Positions 46,813-56,874 of a stretch of 64,000 nt of DNA are shown piece by piece. The notes under the pieces were generated by a model that ran no database searches, was not told where the DNA came from, and was given only the letters and a program-made list of their open reading frames with translations. A program made the translations under genes and the position numbers. Numbering within the stretch: position 1 is the stretch's first letter; each line of letters opens with the position of its first letter. The stretch is from Weeksellaceae bacterium TAE3-ERU29 (lineage in GTDB: Bacteria > Bacteroidota > Bacteroidia > Flavobacteriales > Weeksellaceae), in contig JAHUUM010000001.1 in NCBI GenBank assembly GCA_019218445.1, positions 1 through 64,000 of the forward strand, written 5' to 3'.

Positions 46813-47351
46813 GAATAATCTCCGGAAAGCTAAAAGGAAGACGCATATCTGCTCCAAAAAATTTACCGACAAGACCTACAACAGATTTTGCAAAAGAAGG
46901 TTTGTTCAACGTGATAAACAGTAGATTTTATATAGAAGATTTAAGCGTTTTAGATTTATTCGGCGGGATTGGTAGTATTTCCTATGAATTTGCCTCCAGA
47001 GGTTGCCAAAAAGTAACTTGTGTAGATAAAAATCATGCATGTGTAAAATTTATTTCCGAAACTAAAAATCAATTAGAATTAGATAATTTAGAGGTTTTAA
47101 AATCTGATGTTTTTAAACTTTTAGAGCAAAAAGCATTTGCATCTTATGATTTAATTTTTGCTGATCCTCCCTTCGATTTTGAAGAAGAAAGTTATAAAAA
47201 ACTCATTGATTTAATTACTGAAAATGAATGGTTAAAAGAAACAGGAATTTTGATTTTAGAACACTCTAAACGTATGGATTTAACCCAACTAAACGGATAT
47301 AAAGAAACCAAAAAATACGGAAATGTACATTTTAGTTTCTTTGAAGTTTAA
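46809..47351 (+). CDS. rsmD: 16S rRNA (guanine(966)-N(2))-methyltransferase
   Basis: 180 residues. It begins MRIISGKLKGRRISAPKN, typical of RsmD. The SAM-binding motif is VLDLFGGIGSISYE near residue 47, and the catalytic DPPF motif sits in YDLIFADPPFDFEEE near residue 117. It methylates G966 of 16S rRNA in the small ribosomal subunit. It overlaps the DUF3822 gene by 4 nt (ATGA). Confidence 0.94.
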   Translation: MRIISGKLKGRRISAPKNLPTRPTTDFAKEGLFNVINSRFYIEDLSVLDLFGGIGSISYEFASRGCQKVTCVDKNHACVKFISETKNQLELDNLEVLKSDVFKLLEQKAFASYDLIFADPPFDFEEESYKKLIDLITENEWLKETGILILEHSKRMDLTQLNGYKETKKYGNVHFSFFEV

Positions 47352-47369
47352 TAAGAAACACCCTCCTTG

Positions 47370-47385
47370 CCTCCCTAAAGGGAGG
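47370..47385. terminator. Small hairpin between rsmD and apbE
   Basis: CCTCCC-TAAA-GGGAGG lies between the convergent rsmD and apbE genes, followed by a T-rich stretch. Possible bidirectional terminator. Confidence 0.45.
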
Positions 47386-47388
47386 AAT

Positions 47389-48381
47389 TTAATTTTGCTT
47401 TAAACTTCCAAAGCCATTATATTTTTTAGACAGGTATTCACCCTTATCATCTGTCCAAATAAGTAAGATTTTTAAATCTTTATGATTTTCTGCAAACTGC
47501 TGAGCTTTCTCCAGTCCCATTGCCATTAAAGCCGTTGCTGTTGCATCTGCCTCTGCCGTAGTTGGCGTTACTACTGTCGCACTCAACAATTTACTTATTC
47601 CTGTTTCTCCTGTTATCGGGTTCATGGTATGCACCACTTTATCACCGTTATCCAGCACATGAAATTTTCTGTAATTTCCAGAAGTTGCCAGAGATTCATT
47701 ATTTAACTCTAAAGTTGTAAATAATTCTTGATTTGTATCTCCCTCTTTTGGCACATCTACACCAACCACCCAATTTGTGCCGTCGGCTTTTTTACCTTTG
47801 GCTCTGATTTCTCCACCAATTTCTATTAAATAATCTTTCACGCCTTCTTTCTCTAATAAAATCGAAACGTAATCATTTATATATCCGGTAATTGCATTAA
47901 AAACAAGTTGTGTATTTGGATTGGTTTTAAGAATAGAATCATTTTGAATATAAGTTTTATTTATCCCTATAAACTCCAAAACCGAATCAATTTGCTGTTG
48001 TGTTGGCTTATTATGTATTTTCGATTTCTTAAATCCGTATAAGTTTGACAATGGCTGAACAGTCGGGTCGAAATATCCATTGGTTTTCTCAGAATATTCT
48101 TTACATTTCTTCCATAAATCCAGCACAACGGAATCCACTTTTTCACCTTTTTCAGACGCATTAAATTTTGCTATATCCGTATCTTCTCTATAAGTTGATA
48201 TTTTATCATCAAAAAACTGAAGAGCTTGAGCAATTTCCTCATCCAAATCTTTATCCGAATAATATTGAATCCCATAAGTAGAGCCAAACGCATTTCCTTG
48301 TGCGATTCTAAGTTCGGTTTTAGATTGTTTTTCACACGCAAAAAATAAAAATGCAGTAAATATTATTAATAATTTTCTCAT
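47389..48381 (-). CDS. apbE: FAD:protein FMN transferase (ApbE), lipoprotein
   Basis: 330 residues with a lipoprotein signal (LLIIFTAFLFFAC, cysteine near residue 16). The flavin-transferase family is seen in GNAFGSTYGIQYYS near residue 28, YLIEIGGEIRAKG near residue 185 and TTAEADATATALMAMG near residue 275 (metal site). ApbE attaches FMN to a threonine in proteins such as the Na+-pumping NADH:quinone reductase. It is lipid-anchored, so it acts outside the inner membrane. Its ATG shares one base with the stop codon of the preceding small gene. Confidence 0.92.
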   Translation of the reverse strand: MRKLLIIFTAFLFFACEKQSKTELRIAQGNAFGSTYGIQYYSDKDLDEEIAQALQFFDDKISTYREDTDIAKFNASEKGEKVDSVVLDLWKKCKEYSEKTNGYFDPTVQPLSNLYGFKKSKIHNKPTQQQIDSVLEFIGINKTYIQNDSILKTNPNTQLVFNAITGYINDYVSILLEKEGVKDYLIEIGGEIRAKGKKADGTNWVVGVDVPKEGDTNQELFTTLELNNESLATSGNYRKFHVLDNGDKVVHTMNPITGETGISKLLSATVVTPTTAEADATATALMAMGLEKAQQFAENHKDLKILLIWTDDKGEYLSKKYNGFGSLKQN

Positions 48382-48737
48382 TATTTTAAAAAGTTAAACC
48401 CATTAAACAGAATTTTATAAGCCTCGCCTTTTATCGGCGGTTTTGTAGTATCATTGGCATGAGTAATTCCCACACCTGCAAACCATAAATTAGCATCTTG
48501 CTCATTTGCTTTTTCCAAAACTTTTTGAGCAACTTCCGGAACTCTCGTATAATCATTCGGGGGCAAAGCCGATTGCACCATTACAAAAATATTTTTCTCG
48601 TTCTTTTTATAAGTTACAAACTGAGGATGCTTTTTTAATTTGCTGTTTACTGCCAAAAACTCAAACCCCATTTTTTGCAACTCTTCACCTATAAAATTCA
48701 TTCCGATGTAGTGTAATTCTTCTTCCGTAAATTCCAT
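48381..48737 (-). CDS. Small conserved protein coupled to apbE (often mislabelled NqrF)
   Basis: 118 residues starting MEFTEEELHYIGMNFIGEELQKMGFEF, with LKKHPQFVTYKK near residue 34 and NLWFAGVGITHAND near residue 80. I recall flavobacterial proteins like this being labelled Na+-translocating NADH-quinone reductase subunit F. It has none of the NqrF domains (no ferredoxin cysteines, no FAD or NAD site), so that label is probably an artefact. The stop TAA overlaps the apbE ATG. Function unknown, likely linked to ApbE. Confidence 0.7.
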   Translation of the reverse strand: MEFTEEELHYIGMNFIGEELQKMGFEFLAVNSKLKKHPQFVTYKKNEKNIFVMVQSALPPNDYTRVPEVAQKVLEKANEQDANLWFAGVGITHANDTTKPPIKGEAYKILFNGFNFLK

Positions 48738-48822
48738 TTGTAATTTAAAATCTGTTTAACTTTAAAAATTCCATTAAATTTGTAGTGCAAAGATATTTCA
48801 ATTATTATTTATACGCACTTTT

Positions 48823-49215
48823 ATGAACGTAATCTTTTTCGACGGAGTCTGCAATTTGTGCGATAATACCGTACAATTTATTCTAAAAAATGAAGCTGAT
48901 AAAACTTTTAAATTTTGTCCGCTACAATCTGACTTTGCCAAAAAACAATTACAAATTCACGGAAAAAATAACAAAGATTTAAACACTATTTATTTATTAA
49001 AAAATGGTGTTTTATATAATAAATCAAGCGCAGCTTTGCATATCGCCAAAGGTTTAAAACTTCCTTATAAATTACTTTTTGGTTTTATTATTATTCCCAA
49101 ATTCCTCCGTGATTATATTTATAATTTTGTAGTAAAAAACAGATACAAATGGTACGGCAAAAAAGAATCTTGTATGATGCCTACTCCTGAATTGAATGAG
49201 AGGTTTATTAAATAA
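48823..49215 (+). CDS. DCC family thiol-disulfide oxidoreductase (DUF393)
   Basis: 130 residues. It starts NVIFFDGVCNLCDNTVQFIL, with the family motif DGxCxxC near residue 6, then FKFCPLQSDFAKK near residue 30 and SSAALHIAKGLKLPYKLL near residue 66. Family members have a thioredoxin-like fold and may act on disulfides; the specific role is not known. Next downstream is a thioredoxin-like lipoprotein gene. Confidence 0.85.
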   Translation: MNVIFFDGVCNLCDNTVQFILKNEADKTFKFCPLQSDFAKKQLQIHGKNNKDLNTIYLLKNGVLYNKSSAALHIAKGLKLPYKLLFGFIIIPKFLRDYIYNFVVKNRYKWYGKKESCMMPTPELNERFIK

Positions 49216-49252
49216 AGAAATTTTACCAACTCTTAAAATAAAACACATTAAA

Positions 49253-49732
49253 ATGAATTTTAAATATTTAGCACCATTAGTATTACTTCTAATATTAAGT
49301 TGCAAGAATACTCGTGATTTATGCAGTGAAAGTCCGGAAAACAAATATAAATTCCTTCAAGAAAAAATAAATTATATAACTGATTTAGATGAAGGTTTAG
49401 AAAAAGCCAAGAAGTCTAACAAACCCATTTTTTTATTTTTCACAGGAAGATACAATGTGAATAGTGAGCTGTTCAAATGCTATATCTTATTAAATGATGA
49501 AGAATTATTAAAGAAGTTAAAAAATAATTACATCAATATTTGGTTGTTTGTTGATGATTTAAAAAATGGTAAAAAATGGCGAGAACTTCAAAGAGAAAAA
49601 TATAACACCAATGATAAATATCCTCCTATAATTGTAATACTCGACTCAAATGGGAATGCCACTCATGACGCAATTCTCTATGAAAAGCCGGAAGATGTAA
49701 AAGACCTTATAAATGAAATCAAAAGACAATAG
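49253..49732 (+). CDS. Thioredoxin-like lipoprotein without redox cysteines
   Basis: 159 residues from the ATG at 49253; an earlier in-frame ATG at 49196 lies inside the previous gene and gives no clean signal. A lipoprotein signal (LLLILSC, cysteine near residue 16) precedes a thioredoxin-like fold (EGLEKAKKSNKPIFLFFTGRY near residue 46, then YPPIIVILDSNGNA near residue 124). At the position of the usual CxxC it has RYNVNSELFKC, with no second cysteine. It may therefore be a structural or non-redox thioredoxin-fold protein. Confidence 0.7.
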   Translation: MNFKYLAPLVLLLILSCKNTRDLCSESPENKYKFLQEKINYITDLDEGLEKAKKSNKPIFLFFTGRYNVNSELFKCYILLNDEELLKKLKNNYINIWLFVDDLKNGKKWRELQREKYNTNDKYPPIIVILDSNGNATHDAILYEKPEDVKDLINEIKRQ

Positions 49733-49795
49733 TACTATAACTCTAATAATAAGTAATAAAATTAAACTTTATATAACCTCATAAATATTTTTAGA

Positions 49796-50755
49796 ATGAT
49801 ATACGAACTTCCCAAGCCCAAAAGTCCAGAAACATTTGAGAACTTAGTTTGTGATATAGCTAATAGTTTATACAAAACAACAAGTTTTAACTTATATGGT
49901 AGAAAAGGACAAAAACAAAAGGGGATAGATATTATTTCTTTTGATTTAAACACTATAATTCAATGTAAATTAAGATCTTTAAATATTAACAAAAGAGAAA
50001 CTAAACTTAATTTCATTAATGAAATAATTAAGGATATCAATAATATTTTTTCAAATGGATTTAAACCCTCTAAAATTATTATCGCTACAACAATTGAAAA
50101 TGACACAACAATACAAGATTATTTAAACACAACTCTGTTATTTAATAATATTGGGTGTACTATTGAGTTTTGGAGTTGGACAAAAATAAGTAGTGAGATG
50201 TTTCTTTTTAAGAATATAGTAAACAAATATTACTCTTATAGAGATGATTCTATTGAATTAGCTCGTATTGAAGTTTTAAATAAATCTATTTATCAAAAAT
50301 CAAAAACACACGAAAGATTATATGAATTTAAAAATATTAAGAATAAAAATCAGCTTCCAATATTTGATTTTAGTTTTATAAATAATAGTGATAAAACTAT
50401 TCTCTTAAATTCAATTGAATGCTTTTGTGAAATGCTTCCTGTTGCTCGTGCTGGATTCGCACCTAAACCAAACGGCATATTAAAACCGACAAAAAAATTC
50501 CTAATTGATTTCAACTTTAACCTTTCTCTTACAAATGACAAACCTGATATACAATATATAGAGATTGAAAATCCTATCTATGTTTATCCTAATTCTCCTT
50601 TGAGAATTCAAATTCAGAATAAAAAGCCTCTTATTAACTTTTATAAAATTTATTTCATTTTTAGATTTAATGATATCGATATAAAAACTCCTGAACTATT
50701 TTTTAATTCACATCAGACCTATAGCGGAAAAATAGTAACTGAAATATCAGTATAA
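49796..50755 (+). CDS. Mrr-like restriction endonuclease-fold protein
   Basis: 319 residues. Residues of about 10-130 match the PD-(D/E)xK nuclease fold of the Mrr type: ETFENLVCDIANSLY near residue 10, then GRKGQKQKGIDIIS near residue 38 with the catalytic aspartate, and IIQCKLRS near residue 58 with the Q-x-K pair. A helical segment follows at about residues 60-95 and a Rossmann-like strand (KIIIATTIEN) near residue 98. The C-terminal half is beta-rich and unrecognised, with no helicase or NTPase. The gene is strongly AT-rich. No modification or partner gene is near it, so a stand-alone defence or conflict function is an inference. Confidence 0.65.
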   Translation: MIYELPKPKSPETFENLVCDIANSLYKTTSFNLYGRKGQKQKGIDIISFDLNTIIQCKLRSLNINKRETKLNFINEIIKDINNIFSNGFKPSKIIIATTIENDTTIQDYLNTTLLFNNIGCTIEFWSWTKISSEMFLFKNIVNKYYSYRDDSIELARIEVLNKSIYQKSKTHERLYEFKNIKNKNQLPIFDFSFINNSDKTILLNSIECFCEMLPVARAGFAPKPNGILKPTKKFLIDFNFNLSLTNDKPDIQYIEIENPIYVYPNSPLRIQIQNKKPLINFYKIYFIFRFNDIDIKTPELFFNSHQTYSGKIVTEISV

Positions 50756-50770
50756 AAAAGTAAATATATA

Positions 50771-51415
50771 TTATTTATTCAGGTTAAGAATTTCTTTTAC
50801 TCCTATTTCTTTTAATTTCTGATTGCTGTTTTTACCTTCAATTACTAAAGCTTTGGCTACTTTTGAAGTTGGCAAAGGCTGATAATTTTTCATTAAACCT
50901 AATTTATTTACAAAATTAAGAAAATGCACTCCCACTTTCTCTCCAAAACGTTCCGAATTAGGACGAATAAGAATACTTGGCTGAACGATTATTAAGTTTT
51001 TAAAATCTAATTTTTTAATGCTTTCCTCTAATTTTCCTTTCATTTTAGAATAGAAGAAGAATGAATCAGGGTTAGCATTTTGAGCAGAAAGTAAAACAAA
51101 AGTCGGAATCTCGTTTTCTTTAGCTATTTCAGCAAATTTATATTGATAATCGTAATCAACTTTCCATTGTGCATCTTTACTTCCTGCTACTTTAAGAGTT
51201 GTTCCCAAACACGAAAAAGCAATATCTCCTTTTATCTCATCTCTATAATTTTCGAGATGATCAAAATCCACTTTTATTTCTTTTAATTTTGGATGATGTT
51301 CATTTTTAGGGTTTCTCACTAATGAAATAACTTCTGTGATTTCATTGTCGCCTAAAAGAAATTTAATTAAAGGGTTACCCGTCGCTCCTGTTCCACCAAT
51401 AACAACTGCTCTCAT
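50771..51415 (-). CDS. NAD(P)-binding Rossmann oxidoreductase (HTATIP2-like)
   Basis: 214 residues with an N-terminal dinucleotide-binding motif AVVIGGTGATGNPLIKFLL, followed by VISLVRNP near residue 32 and GDIAFSCLGTTLKVAGSK near residue 63. FVLLSAQNANPDSFFFYSKMKG near residue 100 carries the SxnYxxxK-like catalytic region. It resembles short NAD(P)H-binding epimerase-like proteins of the HTATIP2 type. Substrate unknown. Single gene on the minus strand. Confidence 0.75.
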   Translation of the reverse strand: MRAVVIGGTGATGNPLIKFLLGDNEITEVISLVRNPKNEHHPKLKEIKVDFDHLENYRDEIKGDIAFSCLGTTLKVAGSKDAQWKVDYDYQYKFAEIAKENEIPTFVLLSAQNANPDSFFFYSKMKGKLEESIKKLDFKNLIIVQPSILIRPNSERFGEKVGVHFLNFVNKLGLMKNYQPLPTSKVAKALVIEGKNSNQKLKEIGVKEILNLNK

Positions 51416-51524
51416 ATTATTTATTTTACAGTAAAGGAAAGTATTTTATTTGAAAAATGGTGCTAAACTTCTATTTTATTTAGTCATGAAGTAAGTAACC
51501 ATCTCTTTTTGAATTTTTAAAACA

Positions 51525-51556
51525 AAAAAACCTTTAAGTTAAACTTAAAGGTTTTT
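51525..51556 (-). terminator. Terminator of tRNA-Gly
   Basis: AAAAACCTTTAAGTT and AACTTAAAGGTTTTT form a long stem; on the minus strand it is followed by a run of T. It lies directly after the tRNA gene. Confidence 0.8.
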
Positions 51557-51563
51557 ACTATGA

Positions 51564-51635
51564 GCGAGAGACGGGACTCGAACCCGCAACATTCAGCTTG
51601 GAAGGCTGAAGCTCTACCAATTGAGCTACTCTCGC
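51564..51635 (-). tRNA. tRNA-Gly (anticodon TCC)
   Basis: 72-nt cloverleaf read on the minus strand. The acceptor stem pairs GCGAGAG with CTCTCGC. The D arm has AGCTCAATTGGTAGAGC, the anticodon loop is CTTCCAA in the stem TTCAGC/GCTGAA, and the T arm reads GCGGGTTCGAGTCCCGT. The anticodon TCC reads GGA and other glycine codons. CCA is not encoded. Confidence 0.97.
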
Positions 51636-51748
51636 AATTGGACTGCAAATATAAAACAGATTTTTTAATTTCAAAAAAATATTTTCTATTTTTTTATACT
51701 TTTTCAAGTATTAAATACTTAAATAAAACATTATCAATTCAATAAATA

Positions 51749-52852
51749 TTAATCTTTAAACACATTTCTTTTCTCCCACTCTTTTCCCTTATAGAATAAA
51801 TCAATTATTTTAGGTAAAAACTTATTTAAAACTCTATTTTTTGCTTTTGCCAATCCGTAAATCTCAATCGGCTCTGCTCCTACCGAGCTTTTAATTTCTA
51901 ATGCTGTTCGCGAGAAAAACACTTCTTTTTTCTTTAGTTCTATCGATTTATTTATCATTTCGTACAACATTCTTAAATAAAGTTCATGTCTGTACAGCTG
52001 CTCTGTATCATAACCTAAAAAGCCAGTTTCTGATTCATTTTTATTTAAAATTAAAGTGTAAAAACAAACAATTTCATCATTTAACTTCCCTACAACCAAT
52101 TTAAAATCATCTTTCAATTTATCCTTCAATTCATAAAAATAATTAGACGGCAAAACATAAGCGGAAACCTCTGCATTATTTGCTACATTTTTAAATAATT
52201 GATAGATTTTGGTTTCGTTTTCTTTAATCTCTTCTGCTTTAAATTCAATAAAATTTATCTCTTTTGATTTCTTAAAAGCTCTTTTGGCTCTTGTTCTGTA
52301 TTTGGTTCGCATTGCCAAGAGATAATCCTCAAAAGTTTGCCAATCTTCTTTAATCTCCAAAACCATATTTGGCTGAACTTTTAATGTTGTATAGTCTTTT
52401 AATTTAGCTTTAACCTCCTTTAATCTATCACTTTTCATGTCCTTTAAAAGCGTTAAATGAGATTTTTTATCAGCTAATTTCTCTATTTCTTTTACAAACA
52501 ATTCTATATTATTCAAGAAAAAATCTTCACCGTCTTTTGTAAAACTAAAAATATGATTTCCCGTTAAAAACATATTCCCAAAACAAAAAACATTGAATTT
52601 TAATCTATTAAGAATCCATTTAGGTAAAAATGTTTTTTTGCTTACATTATCAAGACTTACCTCTATTACCTGACATACCGATTTTGCAACTAATTGATTA
52701 TCAACATAAATAGAAATATAGTATAATGTATAATTCTCCGGCAAAGATGCCTCTTTTGATTTTAAATATTTTGTAGAAAGAAATATATCTTCGTCCAAAC
52801 TATCCCAATCATCAGGAACTTTATCTATACTCTTTTCTATGCTGAAATTCAA
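51749..52852 (-). CDS. GNAT/FemAB-like acyltransferase-fold protein
   Basis: 367 residues. There is no ATG after the preceding in-frame TAG, and only a TTG at 52852 fits, so a TTG start is used. The middle segment EDYLLAMRTKYRTRAKRAFKKS near residue 175 and the C-terminal part GFLGYDTEQLYRHELYLRMLYEMI near residue 275 fit the FemAB/GNAT family seen in many Bacteroidota proteins of unknown substrate. It lies 9 nt after ligA. A role in cell-wall or surface acylation is possible but unproven. Confidence 0.65.
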   Translation of the reverse strand: MNFSIEKSIDKVPDDWDSLDEDIFLSTKYLKSKEASLPENYTLYYISIYVDNQLVAKSVCQVIEVSLDNVSKKTFLPKWILNRLKFNVFCFGNMFLTGNHIFSFTKDGEDFFLNNIELFVKEIEKLADKKSHLTLLKDMKSDRLKEVKAKLKDYTTLKVQPNMVLEIKEDWQTFEDYLLAMRTKYRTRAKRAFKKSKEINFIEFKAEEIKENETKIYQLFKNVANNAEVSAYVLPSNYFYELKDKLKDDFKLVVGKLNDEIVCFYTLILNKNESETGFLGYDTEQLYRHELYLRMLYEMINKSIELKKKEVFFSRTALEIKSSVGAEPIEIYGLAKAKNRVLNKFLPKIIDLFYKGKEWEKRNVFKD

Positions 52853-52861
52853 AATCTTATA

Positions 52862-54853
<1,992 letters not shown>

Positions 54854-54914
54854 TTAAAATAAATGAAAGGCAAAATTAAGAAATTTGAAATGAATCTCTC
54901 TAAAATCAAACTAA

Positions 54915-54943
54915 TAAAAAAAGTCACCTATAAAAGGTGACTT
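54915..54943 (-). terminator. Terminator after the coiled-coil lipoprotein gene
   Basis: AAGTCACCT and AGGTGACTT form a 9-bp stem, with a run of T following on the minus strand. Confidence 0.8.
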
Positions 54944-54968
54944 CATAAAATCAAGTTAATTGATTTAT

Positions 54969-55397
54969 TTATTTTACAGCGTCTTTTACTTTTTCAGCTG
55001 CATCCTCTATTTTATCTGTCTGTGCTTCAGCAGATTTCAAAGTATTATCTAAAACATTATCAGCATTATCAGCAGCTCCATTAACTGATTGAATAGCTTC
55101 AGTTGCTCTAGCTTGAATAGCTTCTAATTTCTGTTGTAACTCATCTACTCTTGATTGAGCAGCGTTTACAACTGTTTGGTCTCCTCCAAGTTTTGCTTCG
55201 TTTAAAGCTTCTTGAGCCTCGTTTAAAGCTTCTTGAGCTTCTTTAACTTCTTCGTTAAGATCTTCTTGAGCTTCTGCTACGTTTTCTCCTTCAACATTTG
55301 TTACGTCTGTAGCAACCGGTGTAGTTTCTGTCTTTTTATTACAAGATGAAACGCTAAATGCAATAACTGCAATAATTGGTAATACTAATTTTTTCAT
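54969..55397 (-). CDS. Coiled-coil lipoprotein of unknown function
   Basis: 142 residues with a lipoprotein signal (IAFSVSSC, cysteine near residue 19). The mature part is almost wholly helical, with repeated NEAQEALNEAQEALNEA-like heptads and many alanine and glutamate residues, and few aromatics. Such lipoproteins resemble Lpp-like or OmpA-associated helical anchors of the outer membrane, but I recognise no family. Followed by a strong terminator. Confidence 0.6.
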   Translation of the reverse strand: MKKLVLPIIAVIAFSVSSCNKKTETTPVATDVTNVEGENVAEAQEDLNEEVKEAQEALNEAQEALNEAKLGGDQTVVNAAQSRVDELQQKLEAIQARATEAIQSVNGAADNADNVLDNTLKSAEAQTDKIEDAAEKVKDAVK

Positions 55398-55453
55398 TTC
55401 AATTTAGTTTTAAGCCCACAAAGGTAAGCCTTATTAAACAATAAACAAATTTT

Positions 55454-56800
55454 TTAACTTTTTATATTGTAATTTTTTTCTTTATCTTTTAAAATCTGAT
55501 CTGCAATTACTTCTCCTTCACTCTCTTGTTCTGCCCTTTTGTTTTTATAAGGTCTTATGATTAAACGTACTCCTTTATTATATTGAAAATATTGGATTAC
55601 CCAATTTACAAGGGCTACTACTTTATTCCTGAATCCTACTAATGAAATTAAATGTACAAACATCCAAATTATCCAAGCAAAAAAACCTGTAAATTTAAAC
55701 TTACCAATATCTGCTACCGCTTTATTTCTACCAATAGTTGCCATAGAACCTTTATCTTTATATTTAAAAGGCTTCATTTCTTCTCCATTTCTCCATTTAA
55801 GAATATTCTCTCCTAACAATCTCCCTTGCTGTATTGCAGGCTGTGCAACCATCGGGTGACCTTTCGGCCATTCATTTGATTCCATTTCAGCAATATCTCC
55901 AATTGCGAAAATAGAATCCACGCCTTTTATTCTATTAAACTCATCCACTCTATATCTCCCTCTATTTATAGAATCCTCCGGCAAACCTTTTACTATATTC
56001 CCTTTTACTCCGGCTGCCCAAATAAGTGTTGATGTTTTAAAATTATTTTGATTAGTTTCTACAGTTTCGCCATCATAATCTTTCACCTGAGTATTCAGCC
56101 ATATATTTACATCCATTTTTCGTAAATATTCCTCAGCTGTTTTAGAGGCTTTTTCAGAAAATCCCGGTAGTAACTTATCCGCAGCTTGAATTAAATGAAC
56201 ATTCATCCTATTTATGTCTAAATCAGGATAATCATTTGGCAATACATGGTTTTTAAGTTCAGAGAAAGCTCCTGCCAACTCCACTCCGGTTGGCCCGCCT
56301 CCTACGATTACAAAGTTCATAAGACGCTGTCTTTCTTCTAAATCATTCGTTAGTAACGCAGCTTCCAGATTCTGTAAAACTAAGTGTCTCAAATCCAATG
56401 CCTCCGGAATAGATTTCATTGGAACAGCATATTTCTCTATATTTTTATTCCCGTAATAATTAGTATTAGAACCGGTTGCAATTACTAATAAATCATATTT
56501 TAAATTTCCAATATCTGATTTTATTTGCTTATTCTGTGAATCAATTTCTTTGATTTCCGCTATTCTAAAATGAAAGTTTTTTCCTTTTTTAAATAAAGTT
56601 CTCACTGCATGAGCAATCGAATCTGCTTCTAAACCTGCAGTTGCCACTTGATACAATAAAGGCTGAAAAGTATGATAGTTATTTTTATCAATTAACACTA
56701 CTTGTAACCCTTTATTATTTAATTTCTTAGCTAAATTAAGCCCGGCAAATCCCGCACCTATAATTACAACTCTTTTTATATTTAAATTGGGAATATTCAT
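55454..56800 (-). CDS. ndh: Type II NADH:quinone oxidoreductase (NDH-2)
   Basis: 448 residues. The FAD-binding motif VVIIGAGFAGLNLAKKL lies near residue 11 and the NAD-binding motif NFVIVGGGPTGVELAGAFSEL near residue 162. FQPLLYQVATAGL near residue 44 and VDSIFAIGDIAEME near residue 294 complete the two dinucleotide sites. A C-terminal hydrophobic segment (FFAWIIWMFVHLISLVGF) anchors it to the inner membrane. It passes electrons from NADH to quinone without pumping ions. Single gene divergent from uvrB. Confidence 0.9.
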   Translation of the reverse strand: MNIPNLNIKRVVIIGAGFAGLNLAKKLNNKGLQVVLIDKNNYHTFQPLLYQVATAGLEADSIAHAVRTLFKKGKNFHFRIAEIKEIDSQNKQIKSDIGNLKYDLLVIATGSNTNYYGNKNIEKYAVPMKSIPEALDLRHLVLQNLEAALLTNDLEERQRLMNFVIVGGGPTGVELAGAFSELKNHVLPNDYPDLDINRMNVHLIQAADKLLPGFSEKASKTAEEYLRKMDVNIWLNTQVKDYDGETVETNQNNFKTSTLIWAAGVKGNIVKGLPEDSINRGRYRVDEFNRIKGVDSIFAIGDIAEMESNEWPKGHPMVAQPAIQQGRLLGENILKWRNGEEMKPFKYKDKGSMATIGRNKAVADIGKFKFTGFFAWIIWMFVHLISLVGFRNKVVALVNWVIQYFQYNKGVRLIIRPYKNKRAEQESEGEVIADQILKDKEKNYNIKS

Positions 56801-56841
56801 CTTTAATTATTTTAATGCAAATCTACACAAATTAAAATAGA

Positions 56842-56869
56842 TTGATTTAGTTCTATTTTTGTATTTTTG
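56842..56869 (+). promoter_or_regulatory. Promoter of uvrB
   Basis: TTG at 56842-56844, then 17 nt, then TATTTTTG at 56862-56869, matching the Bacteroidota -33 and -7 elements well. The -7 box ends 5 nt before the ATG at 56875, so the transcript should start almost at the start codon. Confidence 0.6.
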
Positions 56870-56874
56870 CACCA

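Noticed and set aside
48381-48737. Na+-translocating NADH:quinone reductase subunit F
   Set aside because: The protein is 118 residues with no ferredoxin or flavin domain; the name appears to be a carried-over error.
51560-51745. 61-codon frame over the tRNA
   Set aside because: It reads through the antisense of tRNA-Gly and has no other support.
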